This document shows positions 25,707 to 33,346 of a DNA stretch of 42,525 bases, piece by piece. Position 1 is the stretch's first letter. Each line of letters opens with the position of its first letter. Below the pieces are notes generated by a model. It did not search any database. It saw nothing but the letters and a program-made list of their open reading frames with translations, and was not told where the DNA came from. The translations under genes and the position numbers were made by a program. The stretch is from Armatimonadota bacterium (GTDB lineage Bacteria > Sysuimicrobiota > Sysuimicrobiia > Sysuimicrobiales > Humicultoraceae): contig JAVHLY010000007.1 of the NCBI GenBank assembly GCA_031081585.1, forward strand, positions 1-42,525, written 5' to 3'.

Positions 25707-26482
25707 GTCCGCTCGGCCCGCGCGACCAGGGTCTCGACGGTGAAGACCACCGGCGCACCGTCCGCCACCTCGATGGCGAAGGCTGTGCGCGCCGCCTCGG
25801 GGGCCCGGAGCAGCCGCTCGCGCACCGCCGCGGCGGTTTCCAGGTCGGCCCCGGCGCGGGCCAGCCATTCCTCCACCGGCTGGCGCTTGCGGCGGACCTC
25901 CCACGCCGTCGGCCGCAGGCCCGCGCCGGGCAGCAGGTCCATCCACTCCTCCACCGTGTAGGCGCGCACGTGGGTGGGGTCGCGCAGGGCGTCCAGGGTG
26001 TTGATGAAGCGGTCGAGGGCCGGCTCGGAGGGCGCCAGGTTGTCCACGACCACGAAGCGCCCGCCCGGCCGCAGCACGCGGGCCACCTCCCGCAGCGCCC
26101 GCGGCACGTCGAGGAAGTGGTGGGGGGCGATGCGACAGGTGACCGCATCGAAGCTCCCGTCGGCGAAGGGCAGGGCCTCGACGTCGGCCAGGATGGGGAG
26201 GACGTTGTCCAGTCGCCGTTCCGCCGCCAGCTCGCGGGTGCGGGCGAGCATCTCCGGGGCGATGTCCAGCGCCACCACCGCCCGCACCAGCGGTGCCACG
26301 GCGGCGGCGGTGAACCCGGCCCCGGTGGCCTCGTCGAGGGCGAGCATCTCCGGGTGCGGGTCCAGCAGGCGCACGAGGACGGCCAGGTCGTCGCCCCGGG
26401 CGAAGGTGGCGCTCTGCGCGTAGGCGCGGGCCTGCCGCCCGAAGTGCTCGGCGAGGCGGCGGCGCGGCGAGGAGGACACCAC
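25703..26482 (-). CDS. class I SAM-dependent methyltransferase
   Basis: 259 residues with the Methyltransf_11/UbiE pattern. It starts RRRLAEHFGRQARAYAQSAT. Motif I is ALDEATGAGFTAAAVAPL (Glu-Ala-Thr-Gly-Ala-Gly in place of the usual VGTGTG), then VVALDIAPEMLARTRE, motif II ILADVEALPFADGSFDAVTC with RIAPHHF, and LREVARVLRPGGRFVVVDN. The C-terminal 90 residues probably form the substrate cap. The substrate is unknown. GTG 26482 is the likely start, without a clear ribosome site. Its 3' end touches the permease remnant. Confidence 0.85.
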   Translation of the reverse strand: MVSSSPRRRLAEHFGRQARAYAQSATFARGDDLAVLVRLLDPHPEMLALDEATGAGFTAAAVAPLVRAVVALDIAPEMLARTRELAAERRLDNVLPILADVEALPFADGSFDAVTCRIAPHHFLDVPRALREVARVLRPGGRFVVVDNLAPSEPALDRFINTLDALRDPTHVRAYTVEEWMDLLPGAGLRPTAWEVRRKRQPVEEWLARAGADLETAAAVRERLLRAPEAARTAFAIEVADGAPVVFTVETLVARAERT

Positions 26483-26630
26483 AAGATCGGCTTCGCGCGC
26501 GTCTGCACGTCCTCCTGTCGGGGGATCCGCCCGGCGTGGACCTCCGGTCCGCGTGGGCCCGTCGGGCTGTGGAGCGCCTGCTCTCCCGGTAGAGGCCCAG
26601 CGGCGCCGCGCGCGGGTCCCGCGGCATCCG

Positions 26631-26659
26631 TCGACAGCGCTCGCCGGATATGCGATAAT
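26631..26659 (+). promoter_or_regulatory. sigma-70-type promoter with extended -10
   Basis: TCGACA (26631-26636), a 17-bp spacer, then GATAAT (26654-26659) preceded by TGC, an extended -10. Transcription would start near 26666 and read the small gene at 26725 and the LAGLIDADG-like gene. It is one of the best promoter matches in this GC-rich window. Confidence 0.6.
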
Positions 26660-26724
26660 AGGCTAGTTTCCGCTCGATGCCTCCCGTGCGTTGGGAGGAC
26701 CACAGACCCGGAAAGGGGACCCGC

Positions 26725-26898
26725 GTGAGGAAACCCAAGGTCGGCGATCGCGTCTGGTGGAAGCAGGCCCAGCAGGCCCAGTCGGGCGTGGTCATCGCGG
26801 TGCGCCGTGACGGGACCACCACGGTCCGGCACGACGACGGGCGCGAGGTCGAAGTCGGGCTCGACCGGATCTACCGGCGCGAGCGCGTCAAGGCATGA
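26725..26898 (+). CDS. small basic protein, likely SH3/KOW-like beta fold
   Basis: 57 residues, rich in Lys/Arg and Val. It reads RKPKVGDRVWWKQAQQAQSG, VVIAVRRDGTTTVRHDDGRE and VEVGLDRIYRRERV. The strand pattern KxGDxV...G.V......T.V..DDG.E.EV.LD.I resembles small SH3-like or KOW-like domains that bind nucleic acid or proteins; this is inference from pattern. GTG 26725 is preferred over ATG 26677 because GGAAAGGGG lies 7 nt upstream of it. The stop overlaps the ATG of the next gene (ATGA type, 26895-26898), so the two are coupled. Confidence 0.6.
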   Translation: MRKPKVGDRVWWKQAQQAQSGVVIAVRRDGTTTVRHDDGREVEVGLDRIYRRERVKA

Positions 26899-27710
26899 AC
26901 ACCCGCCCGGCCCTCGTCACGCTCCGCCCGCAGGAAATCTACGCCATGCACGAGGCCCGCGCCCGCGGCGAGTCGGAGCGCCAGATCGGCGAGCGCTTCG
27001 GGCGCCCGGTCAGCGAGGTGCAGCAGTTCCTGCGCCCTCAGTCGGCCACGCGCATGCCCGTGCCCTACCACCTCCACCACAGCGACCCTGCCGCCGACGT
27101 GCGGGTGGCGATGTACTGGCTGGGGTTCATCACCGGGGCCTGGGGCCGCATCTACCACCGGGCCGTCCCCTACACCCTGGTGCTGCCGGTGGCGCGGGAC
27201 GAGGTGGAGTACCTGCGTGTGCTGCTGCGCGACCTGACGGCGAGCCACGCCACCTACGAGATCTGCCACAGCAGCCGGTTCGGCGACGAGGCTTACGTGC
27301 GCGACCATGCCCTCAGTGCCGCCCTGCTCCAGTGGGGCGTGGCGGAGCAAGCCCCCGCGCCGGTGGCCGTCGAGTACGTCTCCGACGCCGCCCTCCCCCA
27401 CTTCACGCGGGGCCTCCTCGAGGGGCAGCGCGGGCGCGGCGAGGCGCACACCTTTACGGACGGCGGCGACCGGGTGGCGCTGGTGGCGAGCGCGGAGGTG
27501 GTGACCGCGCTGGCCGGCCGGTTGCCGGAGCAGGAGCGCGCCCTCAAGGGGACGGTGGAGGTCGGGACCCCCGAGGGCGCCGCCACGCTGCGCTTCCGCG
27601 GCCCGGCGGCGCGGGCCCTGCTGGCCTGGCTCTACGCCGATCCCGTCCGTTCCAGCCCCCGGGCGCAGCGCCTGGCGGCAGCCTACGGGGCGGCCCGCCA
27701 CACCGGCTAA
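26895..27710 (+). CDS. HTH plus LAGLIDADG-like protein, probably not a nuclease
   Basis: 271 residues. Residues 9-47 form a helix-turn-helix (RPQEIYAMHEARARGESERQ, IGERFGRPVSEVQQFL). Two LAGLIDADG-type repeats follow: MYWLGFITGAWGRIYH (73-88) with YTLVLPVARDEVEYLRVLL, and FTRGLLEGQRGRGE (170-183) ending in ALLAWLYADP and a basic RAQRLAAAYG tail, the arrangement seen in homing-endonuclease folds. The acidic catalytic position of each motif (usually ADG/GDG) is replaced (GAWG; GQRG), so DNA cutting is unlikely. A DNA-binding regulator derived from a homing endonuclease, as with WhiA, is the best inference. It is coupled to the small protein upstream. The 3' end overlaps the convergent desaturase gene. 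Confidence 0.55.
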   Translation: MNTRPALVTLRPQEIYAMHEARARGESERQIGERFGRPVSEVQQFLRPQSATRMPVPYHLHHSDPAADVRVAMYWLGFITGAWGRIYHRAVPYTLVLPVARDEVEYLRVLLRDLTASHATYEICHSSRFGDEAYVRDHALSAALLQWGVAEQAPAPVAVEYVSDAALPHFTRGLLEGQRGRGEAHTFTDGGDRVALVASAEVVTALAGRLPEQERALKGTVEVGTPEGAATLRFRGPAARALLAWLYADPVRSSPRAQRLAAAYGAARHTG

Positions 27711-28732
27711 CCGGCTTCTTCCACCCGCAATCCGTGTCCCAGGACGGGCGAGACGTGCCCGGAGCGGGGGTCGACCAGCCGCACGTTGTCCAGGTAGAGC
27801 CGGGGCGTCCGCCAGAGCAGCCCCAGCGCCCGCCGCAGCGGCATCTCGTGGTAGCGGTGCGGCCAGAGGTCCCGCAGCAGGCGTTTCACCTCGGGGAGGT
27901 AGCGCGCGCTCATGGCCGGGAAGATGTGGTGCTCCGTGTGGTGGCTGAAGTTTCCGTGCAGGACGTCCAGCAGACGGGGCACGGTCACGCTCAGCGACCC
28001 GGCGAGGGGGTCGTCCTCTTCCAGCAGCGGGTTCAGCAGGTGGTTCGTGGCGATGTAGGCCATCACCACGAAGTTCCCCACCAGCAGCGGGATCACGTAG
28101 AAGTACGGGAGGGCGTCCCACCCCAGCCACCATCCCAGGAGCGTCCAGGCCGCCATGGGGCCGGCGAACTGGGTCAACAGCAAGAGGCGTTCGCGCCCAC
28201 GCTCCCGGCGCAGCGCTCCCACCAAGATGATCCAGGAGTGGATGCTTAGCCAGACCGCGAGCATGGCGAAGAACCCGACGCTCCTCACCGGGACCAGCCG
28301 GTGGAGCAGGCGCAGGGCGGGGCGCCGGTGGTACTGCTCCAGGGTGCTGTAGGCGTCGGGGTCGCGTCCGGCGATCTGGGTGTGGCCGTGGTGCTCGACG
28401 TTGTGCCAGCGCCGCCACAGCCGCGGTCCGATGCCGCTGGGGAGGAGGCAGACCGCCCCCAGCAGGTCGCGGACCCAGGGGCGCCGGACCACGCCGCCGT
28501 GGAGGATCTCGTGCCCGAGGAACCCCAGGGAGGCGTAGGCCATGCCGATGGTCACACCCAGGAGGACCCTGGCCGGCACCGGCAGGTCCCACGCGGCGAT
28601 GGCCCAGGTCCCTGCGGCCCCGACCAGGGCATAGGGCAGGATCCAGAGCGCCCGGGCGGGCACGGGGCGGAAGACGTGCGGCGGCAACCGCTTGCGCAGT
28701 TCGCGCACGTAGGTGCGATGGGGGCTCTCCAC
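27707..28732 (-). CDS. membrane fatty acid desaturase
   Basis: 341 residues. All three histidine boxes of the di-iron desaturase/hydroxylase family are present: GHEILHG (HxxxH), RRWHNVEHHGH (HxxxHH) and NFSHHTEHHIFP (HxxHH), with membrane segments between them (ALVGAAGTWAIAAWDLPVPA; LLTQFAGPMAAWTLLGWWLG; YFYVIPLLVGNFVVMAYIA). The enzyme would introduce a double bond into acyl lipids using O2, or modify carotenoids or sterol-like lipids. The start is GTG 28732 with AGGAGG 6 nt upstream. It implies aerobic or microaerobic life alongside the B12-dependent RNR. Confidence 0.88.
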   Translation of the reverse strand: MESPHRTYVRELRKRLPPHVFRPVPARALWILPYALVGAAGTWAIAAWDLPVPARVLLGVTIGMAYASLGFLGHEILHGGVVRRPWVRDLLGAVCLLPSGIGPRLWRRWHNVEHHGHTQIAGRDPDAYSTLEQYHRRPALRLLHRLVPVRSVGFFAMLAVWLSIHSWIILVGALRRERGRERLLLLTQFAGPMAAWTLLGWWLGWDALPYFYVIPLLVGNFVVMAYIATNHLLNPLLEEDDPLAGSLSVTVPRLLDVLHGNFSHHTEHHIFPAMSARYLPEVKRLLRDLWPHRYHEMPLRRALGLLWRTPRLYLDNVRLVDPRSGHVSPVLGHGLRVEEAG

Positions 28733-28944
28733 GTCGGCCTCCTGGGCGAGACGTTGCAGATCGACGTGCGGGACGCGGCCGCGATGTGTGCCTGGGCCGG
28801 GGCCGCGATGAGGAGCACGGTGCGGCCCCGACCAGAGTACCCGGTGCCCAGGGTGGATGCAACCGCTACCTGTGGGGCATCAGGCCATGGGAGGTGTCTG
28901 CTGCGGACCGGCTCTCGCGCCGTGACCCAGCCAGCCCCCATCGG

Positions 28945-28973
28945 TTGACGGTCGGCCGACCCGGGCCTATGAT
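28945..28973 (+). promoter_or_regulatory. promoter of the metal-efflux operon
   Basis: TTGACG (28945-28950), a 17-bp spacer and TATGAT (28968-28973). The predicted start of transcription falls at about 28980, directly at the left arm of the operator-like dyad. It is close to the sigma-70 consensus and is the strongest promoter I see in the window. Confidence 0.75.
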
Positions 28974-28980
28974 GGCGTCT

Positions 28981-29017
28981 GGAAAAGTGCAGAGTTGTGC
29001 ACTCATGCAACTTTTCC
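28981..29017 (+). promoter_or_regulatory. operator dyad for the ArsR/CadC-type repressor
   Basis: GGAAAAGT at 28981-28988 and its exact complement ACTTTTCC at 29010-29017 flank an interior with three TGCA-type steps (GTGCAG, TGTGCACT, CATGCAA). AT-rich imperfect dyads with TGCA and placed at or after the -10 are typical SmtB/CadC operators. The position would block RNA polymerase when the repressor binds and release it with metal. Confidence 0.6.
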
Positions 29018-29046
29018 CGGTCCGGTGGGGAGGGTGGTGAGGCCGT

Positions 29047-29421
29047 ATGGCCGTCAGGGCAGCGTTGCGCCGGGAAGGCACCTGCGAGACCTACCACGTC
29101 GACGAAGCGAAAGTCCGGAAGGTCCGCCGCCAGCTCCAGGATGAGGGTCGCTTCGAGGCGGTCGCCCGGATGTTCCAGGTCCTCGCCGATCCCACGCGCG
29201 CCAAGTTGCTCTTTGCCCTCGCCCAAGAGGAGTTGTGCGTCTGCGACCTGGCCAGCATCGTGGCGCGGAGCCGCCCCGCCGTCTCCCACCAGCTCCGTCT
29301 CCTCAGGGACCTGAAGCTGGTCAAATACCGTCGGCAGGGCCAGATGGCCTACTACGCGCTGGCCGACGAGCACGTCCGGCACCTCATCCAGGAAGGGCTC
29401 GACCACGCCGCGGGCTCCTGA
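29047..29421 (+). CDS. ArsR/SmtB-family metal-sensing repressor, CadC-like
   Basis: 124 residues. The winged HTH spans 38-105 (FQVLADPTRAKLLFALAQEE; SIVARSRPAVSHQLRLLRDL). Metal ligands resemble CadC: Cys13 in the N-terminal TCETYH, and Cys64/Cys66 in the alpha-3 motif ELCVCD. The second N-terminal CadC cysteine corresponds to His17 here, suggesting altered metal preference (Zn, Cd, Pb or Co). Asp107/His109 and His120 match the alpha-5 Zn site. ATG 29047 follows a purine-rich GGGGAGGGTGGTGAGG. It lies after the promoter and dyad and before the P-type ATPase, the usual autoregulated layout. Confidence 0.88.
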   Translation: MAVRAALRREGTCETYHVDEAKVRKVRRQLQDEGRFEAVARMFQVLADPTRAKLLFALAQEELCVCDLASIVARSRPAVSHQLRLLRDLKLVKYRRQGQMAYYALADEHVRHLIQEGLDHAAGS

Positions 29422-29461
29422 TGAGCGCATCGCGGCGCGTGCGGATCACGGCCGCGTCGTC

Positions 29462-31420
29462 GTGATCCACCCCCGGGCCGGGCGACCGCATGACCCCATG
29501 AGCCAGGCGAGCGGCGAGGCAGAAGTCAGCGCCTACGGTGGGGCCTGGTGGCGGTTCCCCGCCATGCGCGATGCGCTGGCGGGCGGAGCGCTCATCGCCC
29601 TGACCTTGGCCCTCTCCCACCTGCTGGGCTTCGGGCGTCTGGAGCCGTTCGGCTACGCCGCGGCCGCGGTCCTGGGAGGGCGCCACTTCGTGAGGGAAGG
29701 GTGGCGCGGGCTGTGGAGCGAGCGCCAGGTGGGCGTCGAGATCTTGATGAGCGCGGCCGCCGTGGGGGCCGCCCTCCTGGGCCTGTGGGACGAGGCCGCC
29801 GTCCTGGTCTTCCTCTACGCCACGGCGGAGGCGCTGGAGGAGTACGCATACGCTCGGACGCGGTACGCCATCCGGGGGCTGCTGGATCTGGCGCCCAGGG
29901 AGGCGCGCCTCCTGCGAGACGGTCGGGAGGTGACGGTCCCGGCGACGCAGCTCCGGCCGGGGGATCGGTTTGTGGTTCGCCCGGGGGAGGCCATCGCCAC
30001 CGATGGGGTGATCCTGGAAGGGACCTCCACGGTGGACGAGTCCCCCGTTACCGGCGAGTCGATGCCGGTGGACAAAGTCCCCGGCACGCAGGTCTTCGCC
30101 GGCAGCCTGAACACACAGGGCGCGCTGGTCGTGGAAGCCACCGCCTCCTGCGAGGACAATACCCTCTCGAAGATCATCCACCTCGTGGAAGAGGCGCACG
30201 AGCAAAAAGGGCGCCTGCAGCGCTTCATCGAGCGCTTCAGCCGGTGGTATTCCCCGACGGTGCTCGTCGCAGCCCTCCTCTTCCTGGTCGTCCCACCGCT
30301 CTTCGGCCAGCCGGTCATGCCCTGGGCGCTGCGGGCCATGGTGCTGCTGGTGGCGGCGGCTCCCTGTGCGCTCGTCATGTCCACGCCGGTCGCCGTCGCG
30401 GCGGGCATCGGCATCGCCGGGCGGAACGGCGTCCTGATCAAGGGCGGGCTTCACCTGGAGAACCTCGGCCGGGTTCGGGTCGTCGCTTTCGACAAGACGG
30501 GCACGCTCACGACAGGGAGGCCGGAGGTTACGGACATCGTGCCGCTCGACCGGATCAGCCCGGCAACCCTGCTGGGTCTGGCCGCGGCGGTCGAGCGCTT
30601 CTCGGAGCATCCGCTGGGGGAGGCCATCGCCAGGCGAGCGGACCAGGAAGGCGCACCGCGCGTGCCGGTGGCGGCGTGCCGGGCGCTGCCTGGCCTGGGC
30701 ATCGAGGCCGAGGTCGACGGCCAGCGGGTCGTCGTGGGCAGCCCCGCCTGGCTCCGGCAACGCGGCATCATCCTGGAGGCCGCGCAGCCCGCCATTGAGG
30801 CGCTCCACCGCCAGGGCAAGACCGTCGTCGGCGTTGCCCGGAACGGCACGCTCCTGGGCCTGTTGGCGATGCGCGACCAGCTTCGCCCGGTCGCCCGGCC
30901 GACGGTCGCTCGCCTCCACCGTCTGGGCGTGAAGGTGGCCATGCTGACCGGCGACCATGCGGACACGGCGGCCGCCATCGCCCGGGAGTTGGGCATCGAC
31001 CACGTCCACGCCGAGTTGCGGCCCGAGGACAAGGTCCGGTACATCAGGGAGCTCGAGGCGCGCGAGGGCGCGGTGGCCATGGTCGGTGACGGGATCAACG
31101 ACGCTCCGGCGCTGGCAGCCGCCACCGTCGGTATCGCCATGGGCGCCGCGGGGACCGATGCGGCCATCGAGGCGGCTGATGTCGCCTTGATGGCGGACGA
31201 CCTGCCGAAGGTCGTCTACGCCATCCGCCTGGGTCGGGCGGCCCGCGCCATCAGCCGTCAGAACATAGTCTTCTCGCTCCTCGTCCTGAGCCTCCTCATC
31301 CCCGGCGCCATCGGTGGCATCGTCACGGTGGTCCTCGCTGTGGTCGTCCATGAAGTGAGCGAACTGCTCGCGGTGGCCAACGGGCTGCGGGTGGCCAGAT
31401 TCCGACCCACCGAGGCCTAG
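29462..31420 (+). CDS. P1B-type heavy-metal efflux ATPase
   Basis: 652 residues from the first GTG (640 from ATG 29498; neither has a good ribosome site). No N-terminal CxxC metal-binding domain is present. The core motifs are intact: TGES in ESPVTGESMPVDKVPGTQ, the phosphorylation site FDKTGTLTTGRPE, SEHPLGEA, TGDHADTA and MVGDGINDAPALAAA. The transmembrane metal motif reads AAAPCALVMSTPVAVAAG, so APC replaces CPC (Zn/Cd/Pb) or SPC (Co). The C-terminus has VVVHEVSELLAVANGLRVAR. It should pump a divalent metal out of the cell, controlled by the adjacent CadC-like repressor. Its stop overlaps the convergent URO-D gene. Confidence 0.93.
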   Translation: MIHPRAGRPHDPMSQASGEAEVSAYGGAWWRFPAMRDALAGGALIALTLALSHLLGFGRLEPFGYAAAAVLGGRHFVREGWRGLWSERQVGVEILMSAAAVGAALLGLWDEAAVLVFLYATAEALEEYAYARTRYAIRGLLDLAPREARLLRDGREVTVPATQLRPGDRFVVRPGEAIATDGVILEGTSTVDESPVTGESMPVDKVPGTQVFAGSLNTQGALVVEATASCEDNTLSKIIHLVEEAHEQKGRLQRFIERFSRWYSPTVLVAALLFLVVPPLFGQPVMPWALRAMVLLVAAAPCALVMSTPVAVAAGIGIAGRNGVLIKGGLHLENLGRVRVVAFDKTGTLTTGRPEVTDIVPLDRISPATLLGLAAAVERFSEHPLGEAIARRADQEGAPRVPVAACRALPGLGIEAEVDGQRVVVGSPAWLRQRGIILEAAQPAIEALHRQGKTVVGVARNGTLLGLLAMRDQLRPVARPTVARLHRLGVKVAMLTGDHADTAAAIARELGIDHVHAELRPEDKVRYIRELEAREGAVAMVGDGINDAPALAAATVGIAMGAAGTDAAIEAADVALMADDLPKVVYAIRLGRAARAISRQNIVFSLLVLSLLIPGAIGGIVTVVLAVVVHEVSELLAVANGLRVARFRPTEA

Positions 31421-32394
31421 GAGGGCTCCACCGCCGCCCGCACCGCCCGCAGGTTCGCCTCCGGCGTGTCGATGAGGATCGTGCAGCCGGGGGCGACGAC
31501 GTGACGGCGCCCCTGGGTCTGCGCCAGCGCGTCCCGGACCTCGGCCGCGCACGCCTCCGGCGTGCCCTGGGCCAGCGTGCCCAGCTCGTCCACGCCGCCG
31601 GCGAGACAGCCGGAGAAGCGGGCGCGGGCCTCGGCCAGCGTGGGGCCGGCACGTCGGTCGTGCCAGTTGAGGGCGTCCACGGGGTACTCGGCGGCCAGGT
31701 CGAACATCACCTGCGGGCCGTGCAGGTGGAGGAGGCGCACCTCGGCGGCGTCGGCGCCGTCCAGGACCTGCAGGTCGTAGGGGCGGCCGAACTCCTCATA
31801 CTCGTCCAGGGTCAGGTAGTCGGTCGTGGCGCACTGGGTGGCGAAGAAGATCCCGTCGGCGCCGGCGGTGAGCGCCTCCTGGGCGAACCGCCGGGTAACG
31901 TCGGTGATGACCGCCAGCCCCGCGTGCAGCGCCTCGGGCTCCTCCCGCAGGTAGCGGACCAGCGCCTGGTCGCCGGCCAGGGTGCGGGCCACGGTGAGCG
32001 GGCTGAAGACCGTGGCCAGGATCACCTCGTCGCGCAGCTCCTGGCGGATCAGGCGGAGGGCGTGCAGCTCGCGGCCGTAGGCGCCGGCGGAGACGTCCAG
32101 GGGCCGCAGGCGCCCCCAGTCGGCCGCCTTCTTGATGGGACGGTCGGTGTAGTGGCGCACCCCCTCGCGGTTCGGCCGGTAACCGGCGCGCAGGCCCCAG
32201 TCGTCGCCGTAGTAGCCGCTGGCCGGCGTCACCTTGAGGAAGTCCCACTCCCAGGCGCGGAAGAAAGCGACGTGGGCGCGGGCCAGGCTCTCGGCGCGGC
32301 TGTCCTCCCGGGGGAAGTGGCGCCACAGGGCCACCGGGGGACGGTCCACCGGGTCGCCGCGCAGCGCCGCCAGCAGCCGCTCGCGCCGCGTCAC
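31417..32394 (-). CDS. uroporphyrinogen decarboxylase (URO-D) family protein
   Basis: 325 residues of the URO-D/methyltransferase barrel family. It begins RRERLLAALRGDPVDRPPVA, continues with WEWDFLKVTPASGYYGDDWG, ILATVFSPLTVARTLAGD, ALTAGADGIFFATQCATTDY, LHLHGPQVMFDLAAEYPVDA, LNWHDRRAGPTLAEARARF and ends near VVAPGCTILIDTPEANLRA. True HemE has MRQAGRYLPEY near the N-terminus; here ALWRHFPREDS stands there, so a heme-pathway role is doubtful and a corrinoid methyltransferase or other lyase is possible. GTG 32394 overlaps the stop of DUF1028 (GTGA). Last gene of the three-gene operon. Confidence 0.82.
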   Translation of the reverse strand: MTRRERLLAALRGDPVDRPPVALWRHFPREDSRAESLARAHVAFFRAWEWDFLKVTPASGYYGDDWGLRAGYRPNREGVRHYTDRPIKKAADWGRLRPLDVSAGAYGRELHALRLIRQELRDEVILATVFSPLTVARTLAGDQALVRYLREEPEALHAGLAVITDVTRRFAQEALTAGADGIFFATQCATTDYLTLDEYEEFGRPYDLQVLDGADAAEVRLLHLHGPQVMFDLAAEYPVDALNWHDRRAGPTLAEARARFSGCLAGGVDELGTLAQGTPEACAAEVRDALAQTQGRRHVVAPGCTILIDTPEANLRAVRAAVEPS

Positions 32395-33341
32395 GGCGTG
32401 GTCCGGGCCTGGCGCCGCAGGTGGAGGAGCACCAGGCGGTCGACGATGTCGTCCTCGCGCCAGCGCTCCTCCAGGTTCTCCACCCCGACCCAGCGGCGGA
32501 AGGCGTCCTTGGTGCGCGCGTCGTAGCGGCCGGTGACCTCGCCCTCGTAGAACCCGCGCCGCCGCAGCGCCTCCTGGATCTCGCGCACCGTCGGCTCGGT
32601 CAGGCGCACGACGTCGGGCACGCCCGGGGGGAAGTAGAAGCGGTGCAGCTCCAGCAGCCGGCGCAGCTCGTCGACGGGGCGCTCGCTGTCGTCCACGCGC
32701 AGGTCGACGTAGCGGTCGAGCACCCCGCCGTAGGCGCCGCGCTCCTTCGCCACGTAGAGGGCGGCGGACTGCCGGCCGCGCCGGTCCCCGCCGGCGGCCT
32801 CCCCCGCGGCCAGCGCCGCCACCAGCCGCTCCGGGAGGGCGCCGTCGGTCCGCGCGAAGGTCTCGGCCATGGCCGCCACCACCTCCGGTCCGGCCAGGAT
32901 GTTGCCCTGGCAGGTGAAGCCCTCGCCGGTGCGGTGGCCGGCCCACTCCAGGCACTCGCGCCCGGTCCATGCCGCCGCCCGGCCGCGCGCGTCCACCACG
33001 CCGAGCTGGCGGTGCTCACGCTGCTCGTCCGCGTCGACGAGCCGGGCCACCACCTCGTCAGCCGCCAGGCCCTGCTCCAGCAGGCGCAGCCCGTCGGGCC
33101 CGTAGCTCAGGTTGGCCCACGCCTGCGTGGCCACCGCGCCCACCCCGGCGCGGGCCCAGGGCACCGCCGCGCCCACGGCCAGGAACTTGCTGGCCACGGC
33201 CACCCCCACCTCGCCTGTGCGCGGGTCCAGGGCAACGATGGAGAAGGTGGCGACGGCCCGGCGCATGGTCCGGGCCGGGCGAACGTCCCTGGCCCGGCGC
33301 GCGCCGTCTGGCTGCTGCTCGGGAGCTGCCCGGTCCTCCAT
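32391..33341 (-). CDS. DUF1028 Ntn-hydrolase-like protein with peptidoglycan-binding-like tail
   Basis: About 316 residues. The conserved DUF1028 core begins TFSIVALDPRTGEVGVAVAS, with FLAVGAAVPWARAGVGAVAT, RQLGVVDARGRAAAWTGREC, EGFTCQGNILAGPEVVAAMA and GGDRRGRQSAALYV; this family has an N-terminal-nucleophile hydrolase fold. After ~residue 240 a PG-binding-like domain follows (VREIQEALRRRGFYEGEVTG). The substrate is unknown. The start ATG 33341 lies 5 nt after the M24 peptidase stop with GAGGGC just before it; ATG 33266, right at the conserved core, is the alternative. Coupled on both sides to its neighbours. Confidence 0.85.
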   Translation of the reverse strand: MEDRAAPEQQPDGARRARDVRPARTMRRAVATFSIVALDPRTGEVGVAVASKFLAVGAAVPWARAGVGAVATQAWANLSYGPDGLRLLEQGLAADEVVARLVDADEQREHRQLGVVDARGRAAAWTGRECLEWAGHRTGEGFTCQGNILAGPEVVAAMAETFARTDGALPERLVAALAAGEAAGGDRRGRQSAALYVAKERGAYGGVLDRYVDLRVDDSERPVDELRRLLELHRFYFPPGVPDVVRLTEPTVREIQEALRRRGFYEGEVTGRYDARTKDAFRRWVGVENLEERWREDDIVDRLVLLHLRRQARTTP

Positions 33342-33346
33342 CGCCC

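Noticed and set aside
29384-31552. Open frame of 722 residues on minus opposite the P-type ATPase
   Set aside because: Antisense shadow; the plus strand holds all P-type ATPase motifs with promoter, operator and regulator.
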